A DNA stretch of 64,000 nt from Anaerolineales bacterium (GCA_020634855.1 JACKAU010000002.1:496001-560000); one strand, 5' to 3'; positions 1 to 8,520 are shown, counted from the stretch's first letter. Notes: generated from the letters alone by a model not told the origin. Translations and numbers: made by a program.

Positions 1-615
1 GATGACCACGCTGTCGTTCGGGGCGGGATCAATTTTTTCCTCTCCACCGTCGATGACATTGAGTTGGTGGGCGAAGCCAACAGCGGCGAAGCGGCCATTG
101 CCTTGTGTGATGAGCTTCAGCCGGACATTGTGCTGATGGATATGATGATGCCGGGTCTGGGAGGTATCGCCGCTACGCGGGCCATCTGTAAACGACACCA
201 CCACATCCGCGTAATTGCCTTGACCAGCTTTGCCGAAAATGACCTGGTCCAAAGTGTCCTGCAAGCCGGAGCAACCAGCTACTTGATGAAAGATGTGCCG
301 CCCCACGAGTTGGCGGCGGCTATTCGAGATGCTTATGCTGGCCGGGCCACTCTGGCGTCGGAAGCCGCCGAGGCGCTGATCCGGCAGGTAATCCAAGACA
401 AAGAGCCTCAAGTTGATACCGACTTAACCGAACGAGAGATAGAGGTCTTGACGCTGATGATTGAAGGACTGAGCAACAAGCAGATTGCCAGTCAAATAAA
501 CCTTAGTCCCAACACCATTCGAACCCATGTCAGCAGTATTTTAGCTAAATTGAATGCCGTCAATCGGACTGAGGCTGTCCGGCTAGCCATTCAACATAAT
601 CTAATTCCCCAATAA
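1..615 (+). CDS. NarL/FixJ-family response regulator, 5' end cut by window
   Basis: The reading frame is open from base 1, so the true start lies outside the window. The visible part begins inside a receiver domain at the DD acidic pair. It then shows VLMDMMMPG with the phospho-acceptor Asp, the ALTSF switch Thr/Ser region and the K of LMKD. A LuxR-type helix-turn-helix follows (LTEREIEVLTLMIEGLSNKQIA, with the recognition helix around NTIRTHVSSI). Family knowledge: a phosphorylated receiver drives dimerisation and DNA binding of the C-terminal HTH, usually partnered with a NarX/DegS-type kinase. The partner is presumably encoded upstream of the window. It closely resembles the regulator at 29655-30299, so the two are likely paralogues. 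Confidence 0.93.
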   Translation, partial: DDHAVVRGGINFFLSTVDDIELVGEANSGEAAIALCDELQPDIVLMDMMMPGLGGIAATRAICKRHHHIRVIALTSFAENDLVQSVLQAGATSYLMKDVPPHELAAAIRDAYAGRATLASEAAEALIRQVIQDKEPQVDTDLTEREIEVLTLMIEGLSNKQIASQINLSPNTIRTHVSSILAKLNAVNRTEAVRLAIQHNLIPQ

Positions 616-769
616 CCCATCCCCACCATTCATTTAGATGAGACAATCATACGACATTAGGATGAGAAAAAAAGATCCGGTTGTACGATAAAAATAGCTT
701 CGAGTGTTAGATGCGTTTGCCGCTGTTTTCCCTTACACTAGACGATAGTGAGTTGAGTGAGGTGAGCTT

Positions 770-1138
770 TTGCGGACTTACATCGTTACCGATCAGCCAC
801 AGTTGCAGTCAGCCATTCAATTTCTTTTAGATCATCAACCCCATTTCAGCGTCGTTGACAGTATTGACCCAAAAAATTTTATCCTGCCCCAAATTGAAGC
901 AGCTCCCCCAGAGTTAATCCTGTTGGACTGGGACATGTTGGGCCAGGCTACAATCGAACTTTTGGAGATGTTGTCTCTGCTTGAGGAACAGCCTAAAGTC
1001 TTGGTATTTAGTCTTCGGCCTGAAGTCGAGCGGGTCGCATTACAAGCCGGGGCTAACGTTTTTATCTGTAAGAGCGACTCGCCGGAGAAGCTCGTTAAGG
1101 TTTTACGTAAACTTATAGAGCCAGAGATCCAACCCTAA
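770..1138 (+). CDS. stand-alone response-regulator receiver domain
   Basis: A 122-residue protein with only a CheY-like receiver fold. LILLDWDML carries the likely phospho-acceptor Asp, and the C-terminal FICKSDSPEKLVK supplies the conserved Lys. The N-terminal acidic pair is weak (IVTDQ keeps one Asp), so metal binding and phosphorylation may be altered. The start is TTG at 770, chosen because a strong GAGGTGA Shine-Dalgarno lies a few bases upstream and no ATG fits. There is no output domain, so it probably acts through protein contacts, or as a phosphate sink for kinases serving the neighbouring NarL-type regulator. The gene is separated from its neighbours by about 150-200 bp and is probably transcribed alone. 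Confidence 0.8.
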   Translation: MRTYIVTDQPQLQSAIQFLLDHQPHFSVVDSIDPKNFILPQIEAAPPELILLDWDMLGQATIELLEMLSLLEEQPKVLVFSLRPEVERVALQAGANVFICKSDSPEKLVKVLRKLIEPEIQP

Positions 1139-1340
1139 CGTTTTGTTGTTAAGATTATTCACTTTACCACGGCCAACAATCTGCCAGATTAAATGCCAAT
1201 AACATTTATCGCCTAAATCATCACGCAGATGATTCCATTTGGGTATTTCTGCGCTGCCTGTGATCAACACCTTGGTGCTGATCCATTTGGTGGCACAGAG
1301 GTTAATTAATTTTTCATAAAATAGAAAAGGAGAGTCTACT

Positions 1341-1583
1341 GTGGGAATTTTAGTTTGGATTATTTTTGGCGCACTGGCCGGGTGGGTGGCCCACTTGCTG
1401 ACCGGGCGCGGCGGCGGCTTGATCGTCAACATTATCGTGGGCATCGTCGGCGCGTTCATCGGCGGCTTTTTGATGAGTTTGTTCGGCGGCGCTGGGGTCG
1501 GCGGTTTTGACCTCTACAGCTTCTTTGTGGCTGTAGTGGGGGCCGTCGTCCTGCTACTTGTACTGGGTCTCATCCAGCGCTAG
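1341..1583 (+). CDS. GlsB/YeaQ/YmgE-family small membrane protein
   Basis: An 80-residue protein with three hydrophobic segments rich in Gly and Ala. The pattern IIFGALAGWVAHLLTGRGGG, then VNIIVGIVGAFIGGFL, then a C-terminal helix is typical of the transglycosylase-associated (GlsB/YeaQ) family of stress-linked inner-membrane proteins. The start is GTG at 1341, preceded by AAAGGAGAG at good spacing. The biochemical role of the family is not established; in many bacteria it is induced by general stress. A long hairpin follows directly and probably ends this single-gene transcript. Confidence 0.85.
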   Translation: MGILVWIIFGALAGWVAHLLTGRGGGLIVNIIVGIVGAFIGGFLMSLFGGAGVGGFDLYSFFVAVVGAVVLLLVLGLIQR

Positions 1584-1602
1584 TACTCTGGTTGCAATTT
1601 GA

Positions 1603-1640
1603 GATGGGACGCAGAACTTTGCCTTTCTCTGCGTCCCATC
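1603..1640 (+). terminator. 13-bp perfect inverted repeat after the GlsB-like gene
   Basis: Arms GATGGGACGCAGA (1603-1615) and TCTGCGTCCCATC (1628-1640) pair perfectly around a 12-nt loop. No long T-run follows, so intrinsic termination is likely but not certain. It could also be a dispersed palindrome. Confidence 0.5.
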
Positions 1641-1692
1641 ATCAAAAGGCAATGATTATGATGTCGAAACAGATTTTTAGACAGGGGGACAA

Positions 1693-2031
1693 TTGAATAA
1701 CGAGCAAAGCCACAGCGCCACACCACTCAGGCTCATCGATCGAGACCTGTACCTGAACGGCAGCGAGCAGCCCATCCGGCTGCGGCCGCTTGAGACCCGC
1801 TTACTGACCACGCTGCTCCGTTACTCGAACCAGACCGTTAGCCGAGCCACCTTAATGCGCGAAGTGTGGCAAACGGATTTTTTAGACGATACCCGCACGC
1901 TGGATGTCCACATCCATTGGCTGCGTCAAAAAATTGAAGAAGATCCCAACCGCCCTCGTCGATTGGTGACGATTAAAGGCGTTGGGTACTGTTTAGTTCT
2001 TGATGGTCAACGCCGGAAAGGCAATCGATGA
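1693..2031 (+). CDS. stand-alone winged-helix DNA-binding protein (OmpR/PhoB C-terminal type)
   Basis: 112 residues forming only the Trans_reg_C winged helix: an N-terminal beta strand (RLIDRDLYLNG), then RLRPLETRLLTTLLRYSNQ, the recognition helix region DDTRTLDVHIHWLRQKIEEDP, and the wing RLVTIKGVGYCL. This is the effector half of OmpR-family response regulators. The start is TTG at 1693, supported by an AGGGGG ribosome-binding site. The gene overlaps the next one by ATGA (2028-2031), so the two are translationally coupled. The next gene begins like a receiver. A normal receiver-wHTH regulator may therefore have been split and reordered here, with the DNA-binding half first. Confidence 0.85.
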   Translation: MNNEQSHSATPLRLIDRDLYLNGSEQPIRLRPLETRLLTTLLRYSNQTVSRATLMREVWQTDFLDDTRTLDVHIHWLRQKIEEDPNRPRRLVTIKGVGYCLVLDGQRRKGNR

Positions 2032-2504
2032 GCGCGAAAATACTAACCGTAGATAGCGGCGCTGATGTACGCCACTTGATCGAGATCCGGCTAAAACAGG
2101 CGGGCTACCAGGTGATAACCGCAGCCAACGGCAACGATTGCTATCGGCTGCTGACGATGTTGGCCGGACACCACCCGCCGGTATATAATAGCGATACTCA
2201 CGACCCGCATCTGCCGGCCAATGGGAGCGATTCATTGGACAAAAGTCTGCAAGCGCTGTTGGCTGAAATCATCCCCCCCGATTTGCAAGCTCTTGTCAGC
2301 AACAACAGCCTCAGCGGCCTGAACGCCGAGGCGCGCCGCCAATTGGCCACGACCTTGGCCCAAAGGCGCAATAAAGTGACCCGCGCCCCTTTTTTGTATG
2401 TGGCCGACCCGCGCACCGATTTGCCGGAGCAGTTGCAAGCTCATCTGGCAGAAACGCTGCCCGGCTGTGATGACGTGGTTATTAACGACTGGCTGGGAGA
2501 ATAA
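2028..2504 (+). CDS. degenerate receiver-like protein coupled to the wHTH gene
   Basis: 158 residues. The first 45 resemble the start of a receiver domain (KILTVDSGADVRHLIEIRL, then GYQVITAANGNDCYRLL). The sequence then leaves the family: the expected LLDxxMP strand with the phospho-acceptor Asp is absent. The rest (SDSLDKSLQALLAEIIPPDL and onward) is helical and unrecognised. It starts with an ATGA overlap with the upstream winged-helix gene and ends 9 bp before the subtilase gene, so all three are probably one operon. Inference: a phosphorylation-independent partner of the wHTH protein, or a decayed receiver fused to a new domain. Confidence 0.65.
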   Translation: MSAKILTVDSGADVRHLIEIRLKQAGYQVITAANGNDCYRLLTMLAGHHPPVYNSDTHDPHLPANGSDSLDKSLQALLAEIIPPDLQALVSNNSLSGLNAEARRQLATTLAQRRNKVTRAPFLYVADPRTDLPEQLQAHLAETLPGCDDVVINDWLGE

Positions 2505-2513
2505 AAAAGCGCG

Positions 2514-4946
2514 ATGAACCCATCGATGTCCAAAACCTCTTGTCTGGGTCGAATTCTGACTATTGCCACTTTTTTGTGGGTGGTGATCGCCAGTTTTGGT
2601 TGGCAGTTAATCGGCGGCGTCGATCTGGTGATCGATCCGGTCTGGGCCGGCCTCGGTCAGGTGTTGACCCTGGCCCTACCGTTGGCGCTGCTGGTTTTCT
2701 TGTGGCGGCCGGTCCGCGAACGCAGCATGTTTGCGGCCTGGCTGTTGGCTACGCTCTATTTGCTGCTGCTGACGCCCACCCGCCTATTTGATCCGGTGCA
2801 AAGCCAATGGGTTCTCCTGACTCAACTTCTGCTCAGCCTATTATTCCTGGGGCTGATGGGGTTCTTTGGCCGGCCTCAAGAAGGGCCTGTCTCGTTGACT
2901 CAAATGCTGTTGGCAGCCGCCGCCGCAGCGATCATATCGTATCCCTGGCTTTGGGGCGGCGCGCTCGGCTCGCTGCTGGATACGCTGCTGGCTGTGGCGC
3001 TGGGGCTGGTGGTGGGCGTGAATGCCGGGCTAATTCTGGGCCGAACCTGGCTGGCCGCCCTACCGAGCGACTCGCGGGGCCGGGGTTGGGACATTTTTAC
3101 CGGCGGACTGGTCATCGGCGCGATGCTAATGGTTATGGCCAGCGGGCTGAGCTTTAGCAGCGGCCAGTGGCGCTTAATGCTGGTTCTGCCCAGCCTCGGC
3201 TGGCTGGCGATGGCGTTGAGTTACGCCACGGACAACAACTTCAGTTGGCGACCCCCCGCCCTGCTCATCGGCCTGGTCACGGCGATCATTATCGCGGTCA
3301 TGGACACCGACGGGCTGTCGCTGCTGGCCGGCGACTCACTGGCGATGATAACGTTGCGTGAGGCCGCGATTTCTTTGATGCTGGCCTGGCTGATGACGAT
3401 TGTGGCCCTGGCCCTGAGCTATTTTTGGGGCCGGCCGCTCAATTTGGGGCTGGCCGCCGGCGGCGCGGCGATTCTGTGGCTAATTGGCTTGGTTTTGTAT
3501 GTAATCGGCGGCTACCCCGGCTTTTACGGCGACCGCCTCTTCGTTGTCCTCAAAGATCAAGCCGATCTCTCCGCCGCCGCCAGTATTGACGATTACCACG
3601 AGCGGCGGCAGGTTGTTTACACCACCCTGGTCAATCACGCCAACGACTCCCAAAGCGATTTGCGCCGGCTGCTGGGCCGGCTGGGAATGGGCTATCAATC
3701 TTATTATCTGGTCAACGCCATCGAGGTTAAGGGCGGCTTATTGGCCCGGCTGCTGCTGGCGACCCGCCCCGAAGTAGACCGCATCCTGTACAGCCCCACC
3801 CTACGACCTATTGGCACGCTAGAAACGAGCCGTGGCTCAGCCGACGCCCCCAACGAGCCGCAGTGGAACCTGACTAACATCGGCGCAGACCGGGTGTGGA
3901 ACGAATTGGGGGTGCGCGGCGCGGGCATTGTTGTGGGCCAATCCGACTCCGGCGTACAGTGGGATCACCCGGAATTGATAGACGGTTACTTGGGCCAAGA
4001 TGGCCAACACGATTATCACTGGTTCGATCCTTGGAATCACACCTCCGAACCGGTCGATTTCGGCGGCCACGGCACCCACACGCTCGGATCGGTGTTGGGG
4101 CAGACGGTGGGCGTTGCCCCCGACGCCGACTGGATTGCTTGCGCCAATTTGGCCCGCAATGTCGGCAATTCGGCCTTATACCTGGACTGCTGGCAATTTT
4201 TGCTGGCCCCCTTCCCTCAAGACGGCGATCCCTTTACCGACGGCGACCCGGCCCAAGGGGCGGACATATTTAACAACTCCTGGGGCTGTCCCGCCGATGC
4301 GGAAGGCTGCGATCCGGGCGTGCTGCTGCCGGCGGCCCAAGCGCTGCGCGCGGCGGGTGTTTTTGTCGAAGTATCAGCCGGCAACGACGGGCCGGCTTGC
4401 AGTACGGTCCAAGATCCGCCGGCCATCTACGATGAAGTCACCTCCACCGGCGCGGTGGATGAATTTAACAACATCGCTCCCTTTAGCAGCACCGGCCCGG
4501 TTACGGTGGACGGCAGCGGCCGTATCAAGCCCGATATCGCCGCGCCGGGGATGGCAGTGTTGTCGGCCTTTCCCAACAGCACCTACACCAAACTCGACGG
4601 CACCTCGATGGCCGGGCCGCACATTACCGGCGTGGTCGCCTTGATGTGGTCGGCCAATCCTGACCTCATCGGCGACATCGACCGCACCGAGCAGATTCTC
4701 AGCGAAACCGTCACCCCCTTTACCGGAACCATCGCCGGCCTCGATATCGAAGCCGCGTTAAACCAGGTATTAGATGAAAATACCACCCAACAAGTGATCG
4801 AAGAGCTGCCGGATACGCCGCAGCAGCCTGCCTATCCCGCCGCCTGCCTCAGCGTGACCAATCTCAGCCAAACGCCTAATAATATTGTCGGTTATGGGGT
4901 GGTTAATGCTTTTGAGGCCGTAAAAAAGGCAATGGAAGCGCCGTAA
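2514..4946 (+). CDS. membrane-anchored subtilisin-like serine protease (S8)
   Basis: 810 residues. The first roughly 330 are almost entirely hydrophobic, with about ten predicted membrane helices and no recognisable enzyme. A linker and a propeptide-like region follow, then an S8 catalytic domain. The triad is visible as Asp in VVGQSDSGVQWDHPEL, His in GGHGTHTLGS, and Ser in DGTSMAGPHITGVVALMW, with the oxyanion Asn region FNNSWG. The protease domain should face the outside of the cytoplasmic membrane. The polytopic N-terminus is unusual, since most subtilases have a signal peptide and a soluble prodomain. It follows the wHTH/degenerate-receiver pair by 9 bp, suggesting co-transcription. Substrates are unknown. 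Confidence 0.9.
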   Translation: MNPSMSKTSCLGRILTIATFLWVVIASFGWQLIGGVDLVIDPVWAGLGQVLTLALPLALLVFLWRPVRERSMFAAWLLATLYLLLLTPTRLFDPVQSQWVLLTQLLLSLLFLGLMGFFGRPQEGPVSLTQMLLAAAAAAIISYPWLWGGALGSLLDTLLAVALGLVVGVNAGLILGRTWLAALPSDSRGRGWDIFTGGLVIGAMLMVMASGLSFSSGQWRLMLVLPSLGWLAMALSYATDNNFSWRPPALLIGLVTAIIIAVMDTDGLSLLAGDSLAMITLREAAISLMLAWLMTIVALALSYFWGRPLNLGLAAGGAAILWLIGLVLYVIGGYPGFYGDRLFVVLKDQADLSAAASIDDYHERRQVVYTTLVNHANDSQSDLRRLLGRLGMGYQSYYLVNAIEVKGGLLARLLLATRPEVDRILYSPTLRPIGTLETSRGSADAPNEPQWNLTNIGADRVWNELGVRGAGIVVGQSDSGVQWDHPELIDGYLGQDGQHDYHWFDPWNHTSEPVDFGGHGTHTLGSVLGQTVGVAPDADWIACANLARNVGNSALYLDCWQFLLAPFPQDGDPFTDGDPAQGADIFNNSWGCPADAEGCDPGVLLPAAQALRAAGVFVEVSAGNDGPACSTVQDPPAIYDEVTSTGAVDEFNNIAPFSSTGPVTVDGSGRIKPDIAAPGMAVLSAFPNSTYTKLDGTSMAGPHITGVVALMWSANPDLIGDIDRTEQILSETVTPFTGTIAGLDIEAALNQVLDENTTQQVIEELPDTPQQPAYPAACLSVTNLSQTPNNIVGYGVVNAFEAVKKAMEAP

Positions 4947-5030
4947 GAATGAAGAGCGGTTAATAGAGGTAGTTCAATCATAACCGACTCCTTGAAAACT
5001 CATCAAATGCTAACCTCTGGAGAAAAATTA

Positions 5031-5306
5031 ATGGTTCACTCTAACACAATCAACAAAATCCCCCTCATCATCGTTATCGTTTATCTCGTCTTAGTTTTCC
5101 TCAGCATCATTCCCATCTTCATTGGCGATGATGCTCTGTCCGGTATCTTTGCCGTGATACTAACCGCGCCGTGGAGCGCGTTGCTGGGCAACTTACTGAC
5201 CTCCGGGAGTACCGTGGCCGGTCTACTGCTGATCATGATTGGCGCGGCCATCAACGCGGCCATTCTCTATTTTGTCTCGCGCTGGATCGTGGGCTTCCTG
5301 ACCTAA
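5031..5306 (+). CDS. small polytopic membrane protein, unrecognised
   Basis: About 91 residues with two or three hydrophobic helices (IPLIIVIVYLVLVFLSIIPIF, then SALLGNLL, then VAGLLLIMIGAAINAAILYF). I chose ATG 5031 because CTGGAG lies 8 nt upstream; an in-frame upstream ATG at 4992 lacks a ribosome-binding site. Its layout resembles the SCO4225-type small membrane proteins, but this is a weak impression and no function is assigned. Confidence 0.6.
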   Translation: MVHSNTINKIPLIIVIVYLVLVFLSIIPIFIGDDALSGIFAVILTAPWSALLGNLLTSGSTVAGLLLIMIGAAINAAILYFVSRWIVGFLT

Positions 5307-5408
5307 CAACCCCATCCTGGGCTGCCGTTGGGAAGCGTGGGCGTGTTTGGCATAATTTTTAGTTAACGATGAAACTCATATAATTAGGATTTATACAATC
5401 CAACGCTT

Positions 5409-5483
5409 TTAGCCACAAATTACACGAATTTTTGCTGATTGGGCTTGTTTTTCAGATCAATTCGTGGTGCCATCCGTGGCTAA
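5409..5483. repeat. short inverted-repeat element (MITE-like)
   Basis: The ends TTAGCCAC...ACGAATT and AATTCGTGG...CGTGGCTAA form imperfect terminal inverted repeats around an AT-rich centre. It lies in the gap between the small membrane protein and the YihY gene. No other clear copy was seen in the window. Confidence 0.5.
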
Positions 5484-5552
5484 TTTTGTTATTCCGGCAT
5501 GTAAACGGCCTAAGACTTGATATTGTGATGATTGGAGAGAAGGCGTAATTTC

Positions 5553-6485
5553 ATGAGTTTATTGAACAAATTAAAAAAACTAGGTATGGATACGGTTACT
5601 TCATACAACGAGAGTATCCCCGCACGCTCGGCGGCGGCGCTGGCTTACCGGGCGGTTTTCTCATTGGCGCCGTTACTGTTAATTGCCACTATGGTTCTGG
5701 GCATTTTTGTTGGCCAGGCCGCCGCCCAAGAACAAATTAACTCCGCTTTAGAAAATGTTCTTACCGAAGAGTCGGCGTCGATGGTTGAAGACTCCGTGCA
5801 GACCATCTTCAGCCAAACCGGTGGCGCAATTACATTTACCTCGTTGATCGGGCTGGCGTTTTTAGCTTATGGGGCATCAGCCTTGTTTAAGGAGTTAAAA
5901 ATTGCCCTGCATTCGGTTTGGGGGCTACCCCCGATCCCCAAAAAGGGCCTCATGGCGAATATCCTCTCGCAAGTGACGGCAGTTGTCATGGTATTGATGA
6001 TCGGCTTCTTTTTTCTACTGTTGATCGTGATTAATCTGGCTATCTCACTGCTGGATAGCTATATATTTTATGGCGAACTGGGCCTGTTGCAATGGGGGAG
6101 TCTTTTAGGCACCATTTTGGTCGTGGCGCTGCTTATCGGCTTTATGTACCGGGTGATACCGGATATAACCTTGCCCTGGTCCGATTTATGGGTGGGCGCG
6201 CTGGTGACCACGCTCCTGATGATGATTGGGGTCTGGGGTATCAAACTCTACTTAACAATTAGCAATGTCGGATCGGCCGCCGGTACGGCTGGCGCCCTTA
6301 TCATTATGCTGTTGGGCATCTATTATGCTGCCCAAGTGTTTTTGTTAGGGGCCAGCTTTGTGGCGGCGTATGCCAAGAATTTCGGCTCGGAGAAAGCGTC
6401 GCAGGTATTGACGATGTATGATAGCCCCGCCCCGGAAACGGACAGCCAGGAAGACTCGGAAAGTGTGTCCCGAACTACCGCTTGA
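5553..6485 (+). CDS. YihY/BrkB-family inner membrane protein
   Basis: 310 residues. The family hallmarks are present: an early ARSAAALAYRAVFSLAPLLLI segment followed by a VLGIFVG helix, a central FLAYGASALFKELKIALHSVWG segment, and a C-terminal YYAAQVFLLGASFVAAYAKNFG helix. Five or six membrane helices are predicted. The family was once annotated as ribonuclease BN, but that is now attributed elsewhere; members are thought to be membrane permeases or flippase-like proteins of unknown substrate. I chose ATG 5553, downstream of GGAGAGAAGG; an in-frame TTG at 5532 would overlap that ribosome-binding site. Confidence 0.88.
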   Translation: MSLLNKLKKLGMDTVTSYNESIPARSAAALAYRAVFSLAPLLLIATMVLGIFVGQAAAQEQINSALENVLTEESASMVEDSVQTIFSQTGGAITFTSLIGLAFLAYGASALFKELKIALHSVWGLPPIPKKGLMANILSQVTAVVMVLMIGFFFLLLIVINLAISLLDSYIFYGELGLLQWGSLLGTILVVALLIGFMYRVIPDITLPWSDLWVGALVTTLLMMIGVWGIKLYLTISNVGSAAGTAGALIIMLLGIYYAAQVFLLGASFVAAYAKNFGSEKASQVLTMYDSPAPETDSQEDSESVSRTTA

Positions 6486-6603
6486 TCTCGCGCCGGCTAA
6501 CGTAAATTCAGTCGATCACGATCTCAAGCTCTGATCAGAGAAATAATAGAACGCGGATGACCCGGGTTATACGAACGAGAATTGCCCTAGACTAAAAATC
6601 GTT

Positions 6604-6631
6604 GTACCCTTTCCGGTGCCGGGAAGGGTAC
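6604..6631 (+). promoter_or_regulatory. hairpin that buries the ribosome-binding site of the 6633 gene
   Basis: The arms GTACCCTTTCC (6604-6614) and GGGAAGGGTAC (6621-6631) form an 11-bp stem with one G-U pair and a 6-nt loop. The downstream arm contains the AAGGG Shine-Dalgarno, and the ATG starts one base after the stem. This would block initiation unless the stem opens. It could be a thermosensor-like or ligand-dependent switch, or an attenuator; only the pairing is seen directly. Confidence 0.6.
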
Positions 6632-6632
6632 G

Positions 6633-7208
6633 ATGACGGAACTACAACAACAACTCAAAGATCTGATCGATGCCTACGGTGTCGCGGCCATAATTATATC
6701 ATTGAGCCTGACCAGCCTGTCGGTTGCGGTTGGACAAGGGCTGCTGCTGCTGGCTAATCAGGTCAAAGCCTCACGTTTTGTCTTCAGCCTGCTCGCCTCG
6801 GCTGTTATCTTTATGGCCTCGCTTGGCGTTTGGACCGCGATGGTCTACCTCGTGGCCGAATACTATTTCCAACTCCCCCTTACCCTGTGGCAAATTTTTG
6901 TCATCGTGGTCGTCAGCTTTTCGCCGCTGACCCAAGCCTATCTAGGAATCCTCCCCTATTTCGGCAGTTGCATCGTGCGTTTGCTGTATTTGCAGAGCGG
7001 CTTGCTGTTACTCCTCATCTTGGGGGGAATCGGGTTCGGTTGGAAGGGAGCGTTGTGGGTGCTGCTGGGCGGGCTGGCCGTTCTGGTCGTTGCCCGCTTT
7101 ACGCTGCTTCAACCGCTCTACTGGCTGCAAAACCGCATTGCCGGCAAGCAATTGCGGCGGCGTTACCAGGCCATCATCTCCGATTTGCGGCTGGATTTAC
7201 CCTCATGA
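6633..7208 (+). CDS. polytopic membrane protein, unrecognised
   Basis: 191 residues with about five hydrophobic helices, including AIIISLSLTSLSVAVGQGLLLL and FIVVVSFSPLTQAYLGILPYF. It ends in a basic cytoplasmic-looking tail (GKQLRRRYQAIISDLRLDLPS). No catalytic motif was recognised. It overlaps the next gene by ATGA (7205-7208), so the two are translationally coupled and probably work together in or at the membrane. Its ribosome-binding site lies in a strong hairpin, suggesting translational control of the pair. Confidence 0.75.
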   Translation: MTELQQQLKDLIDAYGVAAIIISLSLTSLSVAVGQGLLLLANQVKASRFVFSLLASAVIFMASLGVWTAMVYLVAEYYFQLPLTLWQIFVIVVVSFSPLTQAYLGILPYFGSCIVRLLYLQSGLLLLLILGGIGFGWKGALWVLLGGLAVLVVARFTLLQPLYWLQNRIAGKQLRRRYQAIISDLRLDLPS

Positions 7209-8212
7209 TCAATCTTCTGTTTGATGTCATCTACTACGCCGCGCTTATCGTGCTTATTAGTTTGGTTGCGGCGCTGGCCGTGGCGCCATTTGAATCGATG
7301 GGCTGGTGGTCGGGCTGGTGGCTGCGGAAAGATGATCCGGCGGCGAAGAGTCCCCCTGCGCCGGCTGAGATCGAATCGGTTCAATCAGCGCAGGCGCATG
7401 CGCCGCCGGCCGCTCAACCGGTCGACCATTACGTCGTTTACCTGACCGGCATCGGTGGTTCCACGGCTCACCTCAACATTCCGTATGAGAAGCGGCTGTT
7501 GGTCCGGCTGCGGGAGCAGTTGCCCACGGCCTGCGTCATCGATACCATCTACCCCTACTCTGCGGCCAACCGAGGACTGACCAAAGATCGTCTCTTCGCC
7601 CGATTTTGGCGCTTTATTCTCCATGAAAAGTTAACCGGACACGATAAGCTCGGTTTTATGATCAATCTGCACAATTTGTTGCAAGTCTTGGTCTGTGCTG
7701 ATAATCGCTACGGCCCGTTCTTCAGCCAGGGGGCCGCCCACGTTATCGCCCAACAGCTTCGTCAAGAAAAGTACGATTTTACCGGTCGGGTTCCCCTTAC
7801 CATCATTGGCTACAGCGGCGGCGGTCAAATTGCCGTCGGCGCGGCGCCCTACTTAGCCGAAGTTCTACCGGCCCCGGTCCAAGTGATTTCATTAGCCGGC
7901 GTCTTGAGTTCCACCCCCAAAATCAACCGTATCGACCAACTAGTTCACATTTACAGTGACAAAGATACCGTTCAGCGGCTGGGTATGATTTTTCCGGGCC
8001 GGTGGCGGATAGCCTTTACGTCGGCTTGGAACCAGGGTCGCCGTTCCGGGCGAATCACGTCTATTTTACTGCCGGGGGTCAAACATGATGGAGCGGGCAG
8101 CTATTTAGACGAAAAGAGCTTTTTAGATGATGGTCGCAGCTATTTGGATCGTACGGTTGATACCATAGTCGAGGTTATTGATACAGAGACACCCCATATT
8201 CCCGATGCGTAG
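7205..8212 (+). CDS. membrane-anchored alpha/beta-hydrolase-fold protein
   Basis: 335 residues. The N-terminal helix INLLFDVIYYAALIVLISLVAALAV is probably a membrane anchor. A Pro/Ala-rich linker follows, then a hydrolase-like domain with the strand YVVYLTGIGGSTAHLN and the nucleophile-elbow motif IIGYSGGGQIAVG (GxSxG, Ser nucleophile). A late His in LPGVKHDGAGSYLD is a candidate catalytic base. The reading frame is open well upstream, but the ATGA overlap with the previous gene fixes the start at 7205. Substrate unknown; lipase/esterase-like or a non-catalytic fold member are both possible. Confidence 0.8.
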   Translation: MINLLFDVIYYAALIVLISLVAALAVAPFESMGWWSGWWLRKDDPAAKSPPAPAEIESVQSAQAHAPPAAQPVDHYVVYLTGIGGSTAHLNIPYEKRLLVRLREQLPTACVIDTIYPYSAANRGLTKDRLFARFWRFILHEKLTGHDKLGFMINLHNLLQVLVCADNRYGPFFSQGAAHVIAQQLRQEKYDFTGRVPLTIIGYSGGGQIAVGAAPYLAEVLPAPVQVISLAGVLSSTPKINRIDQLVHIYSDKDTVQRLGMIFPGRWRIAFTSAWNQGRRSGRITSILLPGVKHDGAGSYLDEKSFLDDGRSYLDRTVDTIVEVIDTETPHIPDA

Positions 8213-8239
8213 AGGTTGGGCGGGTTAAAACCGTGGTAT

Positions 8240-8520
8240 TTGCCAAAGAGGCGGTTTTTTTGTCGCCAAAAAGGAGGTCTATCGCAAAAGGTCCCTTTTT
8301 TGCCGCCAAATAGGAGGTCTATCGCAAAAGGTCCTTTTTCGCCAAAAAGAGGTCTATCGCAAAAAGGTCCTTTTTGCGACAAAAAGGAGGTCAAAACGTT
8401 TACGGTACCTTTTTGTTTCAAAAAGGGGATCAAAACGTTTGCGGTCGCTTTTTTGCGACAAAAAAGGGGACCAAAATATTTGCGGCACCTTTTTTATCGC
8501 CCAAAAGGAGGGCAAAAGTA
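8240..8520. repeat. degenerate tandem hairpin repeats, about 40-50 bp period
   Basis: About six or seven imperfect units built around AGGAGGTCTATCGCAAAAGG, followed by a T-run and a short CGCC/CGAC segment leading to AAAAAGG. Several units fold as CCTTTTTG-CGA-CAAAAAGG style hairpins. The later units switch from TATCGC to AAAACGTTT. The array sits between the hydrolase gene and the beta-helix gene. A 101-codon open frame across it is low-complexity and not believed to be a gene. Confidence 0.75.

Noticed and set aside
6830..7204. Upstream extension of the hydrolase frame
   Set aside because: It overlaps the preceding membrane-protein gene in another frame and looks unlike a membrane or hydrolase segment; the ATGA overlap at 7205 gives a much better start.
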